This document shows, piece after piece, positions 24,201-36,231 of a stretch of DNA of 64,000 bases. The notes beneath the pieces are model-generated. The model was not told where the DNA came from. It worked only from the letters and a program-made list of their open reading frames with translations, and made no database searches. The DNA is from Parasponia andersonii (Eukaryota; Streptophyta; Magnoliopsida; Rosales; Cannabaceae). Position 1 is the first letter of the stretch. Each line of letters begins with the position of its first letter. Both the position numbers and the translations under genes were made by a program. Where the stretch lies: the NCBI GenBank assembly GCA_002914805.1, contig JXTB01000006.1:1642499-1706498 (forward strand). The letters are read 5' to 3'.

Positions 24201-25774
24201 TCAGGGTAAGACTTTTAATTTCTTCTTCGTTATTTTTTTTTTTTGTGGCTGAAGGTGCATAGAATTTGTTAAAAGCGTGCTATGTAGCGTTTATATATAT
24301 ATATATTGCTATAGTACTATATATTCTGCTATGTTTCTGAACATGAGTCCGATTCAGATTCTGTGATAATTTTCTTTCTTGAATCTCGGAAGACACTTTT
24401 ATATCTTGCAAAGCAATTAAAGTGACGACGGCTTTATTTTTTTTTTTTCCAAAACCTTTCTTCAAAAAAAAAAAAGAAAAAAGAAAAGAAAGCAAGCAAA
24501 AATCATAAGATAGAGTAACGTGATAATATTTTTCATGAGTTTAAATTGTGATCATTAGTTCTAGCTATTTAATTATTTTCTATTTGGAATAGATAATATA
24601 TCAAATTTATTAGTACTTTTTTTTTATTATTTAGACTGGGTAGGCCTTCCAGGACACCTTTTAGTCTCAATTCTGGAAATTGGAGTCGTCAAAAGATTTT
24701 GTAAGATTTAGCACTGTTTGTGTTTCATGGTGTTCTATAACAAAAGAAGACCAAGTCAAAGAAAATAAAAAGTGGCGCCACCATCTAATTCCGGTGCTTT
24801 TAGTTCCTAGTGAAAAGAACATACATGGAACCTATACAATGTCGTTAATGACAAAGTTTTGAATCTCTATTACATAAAAAGTGTTAGCTCTTTGCATGGA
24901 TGGTTAGTGGTGGTAAATGAGGATCACACGGTGTCTCTTTACAAACCCTATTCTATATCTACAGAGTCTGCTAGCAATGCAAATACAAGTATTCATCTTC
25001 CATATTTGTTTCCTCCTCTCCGAGATGATGATCCAGATTCAGATTATGGTGACTTTTTAATTGAAGTTCGCGATTATCACGTTTTGAAGACTTTAATTAC
25101 ATGCGACCCATTAACAAATCCAGACAATTGCACTATTGTTGTGATATATGGCTTTCGGAGGAGAATGGCTTTTATTAGATGTGGAAAAAATTGGATACCC
25201 AGGACTGGAAATGGTGCAGTATAAGAATCAAATATATATCATAAGTAATGAAGGCGAAGTTATTTCTTTTGATCCATTCGATGAGACAATAAGGTTAGTT
25301 GCACCTAAGATTGAAATCATATCTCATTACCATATCCAAAGGTATCTTGTGGAATCATGTGGAGAATTGTTGCAAATTGTGAGGTGTATTGATTTTCAAA
25401 TAGATCAATCTGATTACTATGAACGTTTGACGAAAATGTTTAGGGTCTTCAAAGTAGATTTTGGTAGAGCAGAGTGGATTGAAATAGAAAGTCTTGGGAA
25501 TGTAGCTTTGTTTATTGGCGATAATTCAAGTATATCTAGCTTGGTTTCTGAGAAAATTTGCATTTCTTCTCACTTCAATAAATGGGAGGAAAATTGCATA
25601 TATTTTACTTATGATGAGATTGGACTTCGAAGTAATATCAAAACCTGTGATATTGGAGTATACAATATCAAAAGTGAAAACTTCAAGTTATTTGACAATT
25701 TAGGCTCAACTATCTTTCAAGGGATGTACAAGCGACCAGCAATTTGGATTGAATCATTACCCAATGGATATTAG
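23872..25774 (+). pseudogene. F-box/DUF295-type protein, frame-broken
   Basis: An F-box protein of the plant SKIP23-like, DUF295 class. Intact members use the F-box to bind SKP1 in an SCF ubiquitin ligase. A short first exon (23872-23887) encodes the first residues; its GT donor (GTACGC) joins an acceptor at 24634 after a 747-bp intron. The join restores an F-box start with DWVGLPGHLLVSILE. ESSKDFVRFSTVCVSW then continues in another frame (shift near 24680), HGWLVVV and LPYLFPPL in a third (shift near 24855), and the C-terminal YKNQIYIISNEGEVISFDP in a fourth stretch (shift near 25200). The DUF295 C-terminus runs to a stop at 25774. Three shifts make this a likely pseudogene. Small assembly indels are the alternative, as long stretches between shifts have no stops. 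Confidence 0.75.
24158..24199. repeat. (TTA)14 microsatellite
   Basis: An uninterrupted TTA repeat of 42 bases within the single intron of the F-box pseudogene. Such a pure run is likely length-variable between individuals. Confidence 0.95.
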
Positions 25775-25799
25775 TTTTGTTTTGTTTCTATCATAAGTT

Positions 25800-26122
25800 A
25801 CATATATTTCTTAAAGTTGTATGTTTTCTATTTTTAGTTCTACAAATAGCAAGTTGAATAATGATTTTGGTTTACATTTTTGTTTAAAATTTTCAAGAAG
25901 AAACCTAAGTTGTCATATTTATTGACGTATGATAATCAAGTCGCAGGAATTCTCTTTTACCATGCTTAAGCTAAAACTCTGACAATATTTTTTATAAGTG
26001 AAATTCTTGCTCTAAAAAAAACTCCCATCAACAAAGAGCAATCAACCAATTCTTGTCTACTGATTCTTTCTTTTAAAGGAAGACAACATTTTTAACTGAA
26101 AGAAATTAGGCTGAGTGGCAAC
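25800..26122. other. Intergenic DNA after the F-box pseudogene
   Basis: AT-rich sequence without a recognisable gene. The first part is presumably the former 3' untranslated region of the F-box gene. Confidence 0.5.
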
Positions 26123-26235
26123 TTCGGTGATTGATCACTTGGTCTTTTTTATCAAAGGATTTCGGTGATTGATCACTGGTCTTTTTTATCTAAGGATTTC
26201 GGTGATTGATCACTTGGTCTTTTTTATCTAAGGAT
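26123..26235. repeat. Three-copy 37/38-bp tandem repeat
   Basis: Copies at 26123-26160, 26161-26197 and 26198-26235 share ttcggtgattgatcactt and ggtcttttttatc. The middle copy lacks one T, and the first differs at one base near its end. Each unit contains the palindrome TGATCA. The high identity indicates recent expansion. Confidence 0.92.
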
Positions 26236-26284
26236 TAAAAAAAGACTTTTGGCAGAGAAACTGCTACTTTTCTTAAACAAGTGG

Positions 26285-26829
26285 TGATATGAACCCCGCC
26301 AACAATCGTGATAAAGTCCAACACCAACTAAGGAATTCGGACCCAAGATCACTAAGTCGCAAGAATATTGAGTCTTGATCGATTACTCAGCAAGATAAGA
26401 ACCAAGAACTACAATAGATTAAAGACACCACACCAAGAATCCTCAAGAACCACTCAAGAATCAATGGGATAAGTCTACTTGTCTTGAACACCATAAGAGT
26501 TAACTTGATAAGTTCAAGAATCTTCTCAAGAATGAAAAAAACACGATTAACTTGCAATATTATTGATCATTATCTACTGAAAAACGTACAAGATTCTCTC
26601 ATTTATATAGGAGTCGAATTTAACCTTAATTTAAGGTAAGCTAATGTTATTTTGACATGTGGCAATCCTCCTCAAAAATAAAAACAATTAAATTTGAATT
26701 AAAGAAGTTTCCTAAAAGTACAAAAGACTTAGAAAAACGTGTAGACTTCAGTTGGACTCTTCTAAAACCTTAATCATAGTAACTAGGCTCCGTTAGATAT
26801 GATTTGGGCTTATATCGGGACTTTTTACA
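26285..26829 (-). repeat. Probable 3' LTR of the CRM-like Gypsy
   Basis: It follows the integrase end on the minus strand, starts TGTAAAAAGTCCCG (plus 26829 downward) and ends at plus 26285. A TATATAA box on the minus strand lies near 26603, as in an LTR promoter. No partner LTR survives in the window, so the ends are tentative. Confidence 0.5.
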
Positions 26830-29509
26830 TTAGCCATCTCTCCAATATGTCGAATTAGCCTATTTAATACCTCTTTGAGTCTCTTGGTTCTAAGTCTTGT
26901 AATCGGCCCATTTGGCAAGCTTAAAGGATCACGTGATTGCTGCCTTTGAGTTCCTCTAAGCCCACGTGAATGCTCCTCCTCTTGCATGTGCGGTTGAGTA
27001 GAAGTTTCATTTGTATCATTCTCCCCTTCTTGAAAAGGATTTGTCCTCAAATCATCACCTATATTGAAAAGAGATAAGTCAGCAACGTTAAAACTAGCAC
27101 TAACACCATACTCACCTGGTAATTCTAGTTTGTAGGCATTATCGTTGATGTATTCCACCACTCAAAATGGTCCATCTCCTCGAAGAAAGAGTTTTGAACG
27201 TCGTTGCTCCGGAAAATGATCTTTCTGCAAGTGCACCCAGACCCAGTCCCCTCGTTCAAATACTACCTCTTTATGTCCCTTGTTAGCTTGATGAATATAT
27301 TGTTCGGTCCTTCTTTCAATGTTCAACCGTGTCTTTGCATGAATCTGTTTCACCAATTCAGCTTTCTTCTTGCCATCTAAGTTTACACGTTCACTCAAAG
27401 GTAAAGAGATCAAATCCAAAGGTGACAATGGATTAAATCCGTAAATAATTTCAAATGGTAAAAACTTAGTTGCAGAATGTATACTCCTATTGTAAGCAAA
27501 TTCAATATGTGGCAAATAATCTTCCCATATTTTTCAAGTTCTTCTTAATGATAGCACGCAATAAAGAAGACAAAGTCATATTCGCTACTTCAGTTTGACC
27601 ATCAGTTTATGGATGACAAGTAGTAGAAAATAGTAACTCAGTTTCTAACTTTCCCCACAAAGTCTTCCAAAAGTAACTTAAGAACTTAGCATCTCAATCA
27701 GAAACAATAGTCCTAGGCATGCCATACAATCTAACAATTTCTTTAAAGAATAAATCAGCTATATATGATGCATTATCGGTTTTATGACATGCAATAAAAT
27801 GTGTCATCTTAGAAAACCTATTTACCACCATAAAGATTGAATCTCTCCCCCTCTTAGTTCTAGGTAATCCCAAAATAAAATCCATAGAAATATCAGTCTA
27901 AGGTTCACTAGATATAGGCAGAGGGGTGTACAAACTATGGGGTTTTAACTTAGACTTAGTTGTTTTATAAGTGATACACTTTTCACATATTCTTTCAATA
28001 TCACGTTTCATATGAGGCCAAAAGAAATGTTCATACAAAACACCTAAAGTCTTAGCCATACCAAAATGGCCCAGTAAACCACAACGGTAAGCTTCTCTTA
28101 CAAGTAATTCATGCAAAGAATATATAGGCATACACAATTTATTCTCTCGAAATAAAAATCCATCGTACCTATAGAACTTACTAAACACCGCTTTTTCACA
28201 TGCATTGAACACATTACCAAAATCAAAATCTTGTGCATATAAATCCTTAATGTACTCAAAGCCAAGTAATTTTGTATCTAAAATAGAAAATAAGGCATAC
28301 TTTCGGGACAATGCATCAGCTACAACACTTTTCTTACCTTGCATGTATTGATCAGAGAAGGAAATGTTTCAATAAATTCCACCCACTTTGCGTGGTGTTT
28401 GTTTAGTTTTTGTTGTCCCTTTAAATTCTTTAAGGATTCATGATCAGTGTGAATCACAAATTCCTTCGGCCATAGAGAATGCTGCCAATTTTCCGAAGCC
28501 TTCACCAAAGTGTACATCTCTTTATCATAAGTAAAATAATTTAGAACTGCCCCACTCAATTTTTCACTGAAGTATGCAACTGGATGACCTTCTTGTATTA
28601 AGACAGCTCCAACACCTATTCCTGAAGCATCACACTCAATTTCAAAAGTTTTAACAAAGTTAGGTAAAACAAGTAAAGGTGCATTAGTTAACTTTTCTTT
28701 GATCAGATTAAATATCTTGTCTTGTTCCTCCCCTCACTTAAATAACACATTCTTCTTAATGACTTCAGTAAGAAGAGCGGCCAAGCTACTAAAATCACGC
28801 ACAAACCGTCTATAGAAACTGGCTAGGCCGTGGAAACTCCTTACTTGGTTGATTATTGTAGGCGTTAGCCATTCTTGAATTGCTTTCACCTTTTCTTCAT
28901 CTACCTCAATTCTCTTAGCACTAACAACAAAGCCAAGAAACACAAGCTTATCTGTGCAAAATATGCATTTCTTGAGAATAGCAAACAATTTTTCTTTCCT
29001 TAACACAGATTTTAAATGAATTACATGTTCTTCAAAATTTTTGCTATAAATTAAGATATCATCAAAATATATAACCACAAATCTACCAATTAACATACGC
29101 AAAACATGGTTCATCAAACACATAAAAGTACTTGGAGCATTAGATAAATCGAAAGGCATCACTAACCACTCATACAAACCATATTTAATTTTGAAGGCAA
29201 CATTTCATTCATCACCTTCTCTCTTTCTAATATGATGATATCCATACATAAGATCAATTTTTGTAAAAACACAAGAACTAAGCAATTCATCAAGTATATC
29301 ATCTAATCTAGGAATAGGATGGTGATTCTTTACCGTTATGTTGTCGATAGCTCAGCAATCAACACACATCCTCTATGTCCCATCTTTCTTAGGAACTAAT
29401 AGCATCGGAACCACACAAGGGCTCATGCTTTCACGCACATACCCCTTCTCCAACAATTCACTTACTTACCTCTGAAGTTCCTTTGCCTCCTCGAGATTGC
29501 TTCTATAGG

Positions 29510-29514
29510 CAAGC
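29510..29514. repeat. Left target-site duplication of the nested Copia (CAAGC)
   Basis: CAAGC precedes the TGTTGGG start of the Copia 5' LTR. CAGGC at 36227-36231 follows the CCAACA end of the 3' LTR. They match at four of five bases, and the interrupted Gypsy coding sequence continues across this point. Confidence 0.8.
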
Positions 29515-31155
29515 TGTTGGGATTTTGCCCTAAAAACCAGATTTTCAATTTTACCCTTTTGAGTATAAACAACTATCTCTTATATGAAATTATGATATTT
29601 GCTAGACTAAACTATCTTAGTTGAATAGTTTATTCATCTGAAAAAGATTCTATGACTTTATACGTGTATAAAGAAACAAACATGATTAAGTGTTAATTAT
29701 GGAGAGACTTGTTTCTTTATCTAAGTCTAAATGAAGTAGTTTACAATCTATAAATAAAGATGGAATACTTTATTTACTATAGGTTGTAGTGTTTGTCTAT
29801 CTCAACGGGAATGATGTGTCTTAAATTATTGAAGTATCTGACTTCTGATAGAAACACTAATATAACATAAACAAGTTATGTGTATTATATTGGACCAGGT
29901 AATATAAAGAATTGGAGTGCCGTAACTCAATTCTTATATTATCACAAACTATCTCTTAACATATAAATCTTAATCCTTGGTGTTTGACTGGACTTGCTTT
30001 CATGGGTTATAACCTTTTGATTTGTTAAAAGACTAACCTCTATGAAGTTAGAGGTGAACTATGGCATATTGGAGGTTATGGCTTATGAATTGATGGGAAT
30101 ACAAAAGAGTTAAGGACACTATACATTAATACCACTTTAGGTTCTTCCAAGATTCATGGAATAATTAAATCTAAGATCTTAGTATTCACTTGATAATTTT
30201 GTCTAAATGGCTATTGAGAACAAAATTATCAACAACATTATTCCTTGATAGAAAGATGGTAACTTAAAGGTAAATAGGTGTTAGAGGGGTATTATGGTAA
30301 TTTCACCTATCCAACTATGGCATTGTATAGGGATTATATATGTGGTATAGAATACACTAGATGGATTGGTTAATCAATGTTAGTTGATTAAATCTCTACA
30401 AAAGGTATGACATTTAATCTAAGAGTGCAGTATTAGGCCTTTAGTGGAGTGTCCCCTTTACTAATAATATTTATATAAATACTATAATAAGAGTTATTAT
30501 GTATTTTTCATATTATTGGAGCTTAGATTATTTGGATCCATTAGGTCCCTTGTCTAGCTCAATTAAGCTCATTAATTGGTTGGTGGTATTTGTGAAATAA
30601 GTTTCATGGAACTGTGTTAAATAATGATTCTATACAGAAGTTGGTATTTTTATAAATAAGTTTCATGAGTTGGATATATTTATAAAAATACACCCAAAAC
30701 CCAAATTGGAGAACAAGCCCAATCCTAATTGGATTAGAGTTAGCAATTTTTGGTCCCATATACATAAGATATATGAGAGGAAAAACTACATAGTAACTCT
30801 AAGGAGTCACATACATAAGATATAGGGACAGAGAGAGAAAATTCGGCCAACCTAGGCTAAGTGAGAGTGAAAAAGGTTTTTAACAATCTCATAGTCTCAT
30901 CTCACATTCCGGTATTCCATAGGATCAAGAAGGCATTCTTGATCGTTCTCCAACGAAGGTTTCGACTTGGTGCCCACTCGCTTCATCAACCAAGAGCAAG
31001 AGTATAGACAAGAAGATCTAGGGTTGGAGGTTTGATCACCATTAAGAAGGAGATCAAGGAGCTACAAGAGGTAAACCCTAATCTCATCTCTAGGGTTTTG
31101 TATCTAGATTTGATTTATGTTGTACATGATCCTGTATATGATGCATGTGTATTAT
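29515..31155 (+). repeat. 5' LTR of the nested Copia (visible part)
   Basis: It aligns with the 3' LTR at 34681 onward and runs up to the assembly gap. The last 143 bases of the 3' LTR (36084-36226) have no counterpart in the visible sequence, so the 5' LTR should end within the gap near 31298. Its primer-binding site is hidden in the gap. Confidence 0.88.
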
Positions 31156-31645
31156 NNNNNNNNNNNNNNNNNNNNNNNNNNNNNNNNNNNNNNNNNNNNN
31201 NNNNNNNNNNNNNNNNNNNNNNNNNNNNNNNNNNNNNNNNNNNNNNNNNNNNNNNNNNNNNNNNNNNNNNNNNNNNNNNNNNNNNNNNNNNNNNNNNNNN
31301 NNNNNNNNNNNNNNNNNNNNNNNNNNNNNNNNNNNNNNNNNNNNNNNNNNNNNNNNNNNNNNNNNNNNNNNNNNNNNNNNNNNNNNNNNNNNNNNNNNNN
31401 NNNNNNNNNNNNNNNNNNNNNNNNNNNNNNNNNNNNNNNNNNNNNNNNNNNNNNNNNNNNNNNNNNNNNNNNNNNNNNNNNNNNNNNNNNNNNNNNNNNN
31501 NNNNNNNNNNNNNNNNNNNNNNNNNNNNNNNNNNNNNNNNNNNNNNNNNNNNNNNNNNNNNNNNNNNNNNNNNNNNNNNNNNNNNNNNNNNNNNNNNNNN
31601 NNNNNNNNNNNNNNNNNNNNNNNNNNNNNNNNNNNNNNNNNNNNN
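31156..31645. other. Assembly gap (490 N)
   Basis: An unbroken run of N. It covers the end of the Copia 5' LTR and the start of its internal region. Apparent open frames running through it are artefacts. Confidence 0.99.
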
Positions 31646-33055
31646 ATTAATTAGTTAATTAATTAGATAATTATTTAATTTGAATTCAAATTTTAAAATA
31701 GGAAACTATTCAAATTAGATTATGATAGTTATCTATTTTTTATTTATGCTATTTTAAATTTGATTTACTTTAGGATAATGTTAAATTTGAATTAATTAAA
31801 CAAATAGGATATTATCTAATAGTTAATTTGAGTTTGAATAGGAATCTACTAATTTTTGAAATTGGATAAGATTTCCTATATTATCTTTATTATTTGAATT
31901 TTGAATTTAAATAGATAATGTTTATTCAAATTAAATAGATATTTTATGAGATTAGATATGATTAAATAATTATCCTGATAAATCTAATAGTTAATTTGAA
32001 TTTGAATAGGATATCTGCTAATTTTTGAAATCAGAAAAGATTTCCTATCAGTTTTATTTAAATTTCAAATTTAAATAAGTAACAACTATTCAAATTAATT
32101 TGATATTTAATGTGATTAAATATAATTAGATAATTATCCATAAATCATGATAGTTTAAATTTGAATAATTTAATTTTAGTAATATCTTTAATTTAAATTT
32201 GATTTAAATTAAGATATAGTTTTTGAATTTAATTCAAAAATAAATCTAATCAGATTAGATTCAAAAAATTACTATCCATAGATTATTTAAATTCATAATT
32301 AATGAGATTAATTAGTATAGAAAAGATTTGAATTTAATTAGATTAATATTCGATAGTTAATTGTAATAACTATTTATCTAGTAACTATTCTAATTATAGC
32401 AATTGGAATATAGTTAAAGAAAACTAATTAGATTAGTAACTTTACTAATTAATGAGATTAATTAGACAACTAATTAATGAGATTAATTAGGTAATTAATT
32501 AATATGATTAATTAATTAGAAAAGTTATATCCTTTTATAATTAAAATAATTTTAATTAATAATAGAAATTTAATAATGATTATATTTCTATTACAATTAA
32601 ATTTATATATGATCTTTAGTTAATTATTAGAATTATTTGAATATAATTAGATATAAATACTAGATAAATATAAAAACATTATATGAGTTATAAGTTTTTA
32701 ATTAATTAGGATTAATTAAAAGAGTTTTAAGTATTTCCTAATTTAGAATATTGCAATTAATCTATTCTAAATACAGTTATAGAAATAGGATTTCAGTAAT
32801 TAAAAGTAATTATCTTTTATTATCCGTTTTAGATCTTAATGAGATTAAGATAGTATCTTAATGAGATTAAGATAGGATTAGATAAATTAATTAATTCTTT
32901 AATTAATTAATAATTAGATAATAAATGTGATTTATTTTCTAATTATTTAAATTATCCTAATAAGTCAATAATTTAAAAATATTTGATATTTTTAAATTTA
33001 AACAAGAATTAGTTATAAACTTAATTCTTACAAAATTTCCAGAAAGAGGAAAGAG
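31646..33055. repeat. Very AT-rich leader of the nested Copia with internal tandem copies
   Basis: About 1.4 kb made largely of ATTAATTA-type phrases. A block of about 168 bp starting at 31821 (agttaatttgagtttgaat) recurs at 31989. The phrase AATTAATGAGATTAATTAG occurs near 32299, 32450 and 32475. Position between LTR and protease suggests the untranslated leader plus an eroded or missing gag; no gag domain can be recognised in it. Confidence 0.7.
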
Positions 33056-33059
33056 ACAA

Positions 33060-34565
33060 AGGAATAAAACGAGGACATTTATGGAGAGATCTCAGCATTC
33101 AAAGAGTTTGAACGATAATCAACATGAGGATACCTCTACTAAAAAGAGGTCAGGAGCTTCTCCGGTAGTTAGGTTGTTTGGGAGGCCAAGAAAATCACTC
33201 TCTACTGAGGATAGAAGAGATCTCTGACTAGTGGACTCAGGATCTAGTGTCAATATCTGCAACGACAAGAAATGGTTCATTGTACCAAATCAATTAAATG
33301 ATGTTGGTCGTGATGTGGAAGTGATAGACAATCGAAGAGTTCGAATAAAGGGCATAGGTAATGCCTACCTCAAGATCAATGATAGCTCCATGATCTTGAA
33401 AGATTGCTATTACGTACCGGAGTTTATTTTAAATGCTCTTTCAGTATCGAAGATGTTTAAAGAAGGCTATCACTTCGAGTTTGACAAGAAGGTGAAAGTT
33501 TTCTATAATAATCTATTGTACTGTGTGAGAGAAATGCAGAATAGACTTTATGTCCTAACCCCAAAGCCACAAAGTACATCATCTTCAATCATGAGCATTA
33601 CTACACTTCAAGAGATGGTAAATGACATCAGGAAGGAGCGCAATACTATCGATTGGCACAAGCGACTCGGACACATGCCATGCTCAGAAATTCTCAGACT
33701 TATGGAGCTAGGTCACTTGCCTGAAGTAGACATCAGCAACGACATAGACTGTGAGGATTGCAAGAAGCCTATAAAGTACAAGCATCCTCTTGCTACTCGT
33801 TATGAGAAAGCTGAAGCATGTTTAGAGTGCGTACATGTGTATATCTATGAACCTATGGAGGTAGTTTCCTACAACAAACATACGTTGTTTATCACCTTTG
33901 TTGATGAATATTCGGACTTCGGTCAAGTCTATTTTCTCAAGAGATATGATGAAGTCCCAGATTCTTTCCATGAGTTCGACAGAAAGGTATAAATGCAACA
34001 TGACACCAAGGTCAAGAAGTTCAAGATTGAAGCCAAACATGAAGCTGTGGATTCTCTTCGAGACCTACTGAAGCCAACACTAGCCAATCTTGTTATTCCT
34101 TATGAATATGCGACTATCTATGAGCATAGTCGTATAGGAGCTGCTGAGAGGTACAACATCAGACTCAAACAAATCATAGAGCTGATGTACAAGGAGTCCC
34201 TGCCGTCCTATAGATATTGGAATTATGCTTTGAGGACAGCTTCATACATCCTCAACTTCATTCCATTAGATAGAGTTGCTTCGACACCTTTTTAGATGTG
34301 GATGGGCTATGTAGAGAGCTTAGAGTATCTAAAGGTATGGGGTTGCGAAGTATACGTGTGCAAGAAAGTGGGAGACGAAGTTGACAAGAATTCAGAAAAA
34401 TGTTTTCTGCTTGGTTATCCAAAGGAAGAGAAGGGCTACATTTTTTACAGACAATCTATGAATACTACCTTCATCATCAGAAGTGGAGACTTTCTGGATG
34501 ATAAGAGAGAAGTCCATCAAGAAAATGATGAAGAGAGAGCTTATGATCTTCATTGCTTTTCTTAG
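33060..34565 (+). mobile_element. Protease-integrase coding remnant of the nested Copia
   Basis: The longest open part runs from about 33231 to 33992, with further parts to 34565. Visible blocks are the aspartic protease (VDSGSSVNICND), a conserved LKDCYYVPEF segment, the pre-integrase histidine block WHKRLGHM, and CEDCKKPIKYKHPL. Diverged integrase segments include an ERYNIRLKQIIELM-like motif and a WGCEVYV motif. The normal next domain, reverse transcriptase, is absent and the region passes to the 3' LTR after about 115 bases. Confidence 0.82.
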
Positions 34566-34680
34566 TTAATCAAGTTGTTAGATGAACACTTAGTTTGCTT
34601 TTATTAATTTCGGTCATTAGGAACATTTTGGGCTTTTGGTAAGTTAGTTTGAGTAACTATTTTTTGGATAAGTAGGAGAT

Positions 34681-36226
34681 TGTTAGGATATTTGTCCAAA
34701 AAAGCAGATTTCTAACTTTATTTTTTTAGTGTAAACAACTTTTTCTTATATACAATTATAATATTTGCTAAATTAAATTATCTCAATTAAATAGTTTATT
34801 TATATAAAAAAGATTTCATGACTTTATATGTGTATAAAGAAACAAACATGATTAAGTGTTAATTATGGAAAGACTTGTTTCTTTATCTAAATCTAAATGA
34901 AGTAGTTTACAATCTGTAAATAAAGATAGAATATTTTATTTACTATAGGTTGTAGTGTTTGTCTATCTCAATGGGAATAAGGTGTCTCAAATCATTGAAG
35001 TATCTGACTTCTAATAGAAACACTAATACAATATAAACAAGTTATGTGTATTAAACTGGACTAGGCAATATAAAAAATTAGAGTGCCTTAACTCAATTCT
35101 TATATTATCACAAACTAGCTCTTAGCATATAAATCTTAATCCTTGATGTTTGATTGGACTTACTTTCATGGGTTATAGCCTTTTGATTTGTTAAAAGACT
35201 AACCTTTATGAAGTTAAATGTGAACTCTGGCATATTGGAGGTTATGGCTTATAAATTTATGGGAACACTAAATAGTTAAGGACACGATACATTAATGTCA
35301 CTTTAGGTTCTTTCAAGATTCATGGAATAATTAAATCTAAGATCTTAGTATTCACTTTGTAAATTGGTTGATAATTTTGTCTAAATGGCTATTGAGAATA
35401 AAATTATCGACAACATTATTCCTTGATAGAAAGATGGTAACTTAAAGGTAAATAGGTGTTGGAGGGGTATTACGGTAATTTCACCTATCCAACTACGGCA
35501 TTGTATAGGGATTATATATATGGTATAGAATATGCTAGATGGATCGGTTAATCAAAGTTAGTTGATTAAATCTCTATAAAAGGTATGATATTTAATCTAA
35601 GAGTGCAGTATTGGGCCTTTAGTGGAGTGTCCCCTTTACTAATAATATTTATATAAATACCATAATAAGAGTTATTATGTATTTATCATATTATTGGAGC
35701 TTAGATTATTTGGATCCATTAGGTCCCTTGTCTAGCTCAATTAAGCTCATTAATTGGTTGGTGGTATTTGTGAAATAAGTTTCATGGAACTGTGTAAAAT
35801 AATGATTCTACACAGAAGTTGGTATTTTTATAAATAAGTTTCATGAGTTGGATATATTTATAAAAATACACCCAAAGCCCAAATTGGAGAACAAGCCCAA
35901 TCCTAATTGGACTAGGGTTNGAGCATAGACAAGAAGATCTAGAGTTGGAGGTTTGATCACCATTAAGAAGGAGATCAAGGAGGAACACGCTACAAGAGGT
36001 AAACCCTAATCTCATCTCTAGGGTTTTGTATCTAGATTTAATTTATGTTGTACATGATCCTGTATATGATGCATGTGTATTATATGATTATGAAAACTGT
36101 TTTCATGTAAAAATTTTAAAACCTAAATTCGCTAATTTTTCCGCTGTGTTCATGATATGATCATGTGTTTTTTCCATATCTGCATACATGCATGATTTTC
36201 CTAAGTATTAGGTCAATTTACCAACA
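34681..36226 (+). repeat. 3' LTR of the nested Copia, with one-N join
   Basis: It begins TGTTAGGATATTTG and ends CCAACA. A single N at 35920 replaces about 258 bases present in the 5' LTR (30742-30999). That missing part carries the likely leader region with ATTCGGCC and CATAGTCTCATCTCAC phrases. The lone N suggests an assembly join across a collapsed repeat and not a natural deletion. Confidence 0.88.
35920..35920. other. Single N, likely collapsed-repeat join
   Basis: The only isolated N in the window. Comparison of the two Copia LTRs shows that about 258 bases are absent at exactly this base. Confidence 0.85.
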
Positions 36227-36231
36227 CAGGC
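36227..36231. repeat. Right target-site duplication of the nested Copia (CAGGC)
   Basis: It follows the CCAACA end of the 3' LTR and matches 29510-29514 (CAAGC) except at the third base. Confidence 0.8.

Larger units (their letters stand above)
29515..36226 (+). mobile_element. Ty1/Copia element lacking reverse transcriptase, nested in Gypsy
   Basis: A 6.7-kb element with TGTTGG...CCAACA-type ends and two LTRs (from 29515 into the assembly gap, and 34681-36226), plus a purine-rich AAGTAGGAGAT just before the 3' LTR. Its coding part (about 33060-34565) holds a gag tail, a protease (VDSGSSVNICND near 33230), a pre-integrase block (WHKRLGHM near 33655) and integrase remnants. It then passes straight to the 3' LTR with no reverse transcriptase or RNase H. 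It would have needed enzymes from a relative. Coding has a handful of breaks. By eye the LTRs are about 90% identical, which with usual plant rates suggests a few million years. Confidence 0.88.

Noticed and set aside
23872-24252. A 126-codon hydrophobic frame starting at the F-box ATG
   Set aside because: It reads through the GT donor into the intron and the TTA microsatellite; splicing at 23888 restores the F-box instead.
31032-31658. Long open frames around 31.1-31.6 kb
   Set aside because: They consist almost wholly of unknown residues from the N gap.
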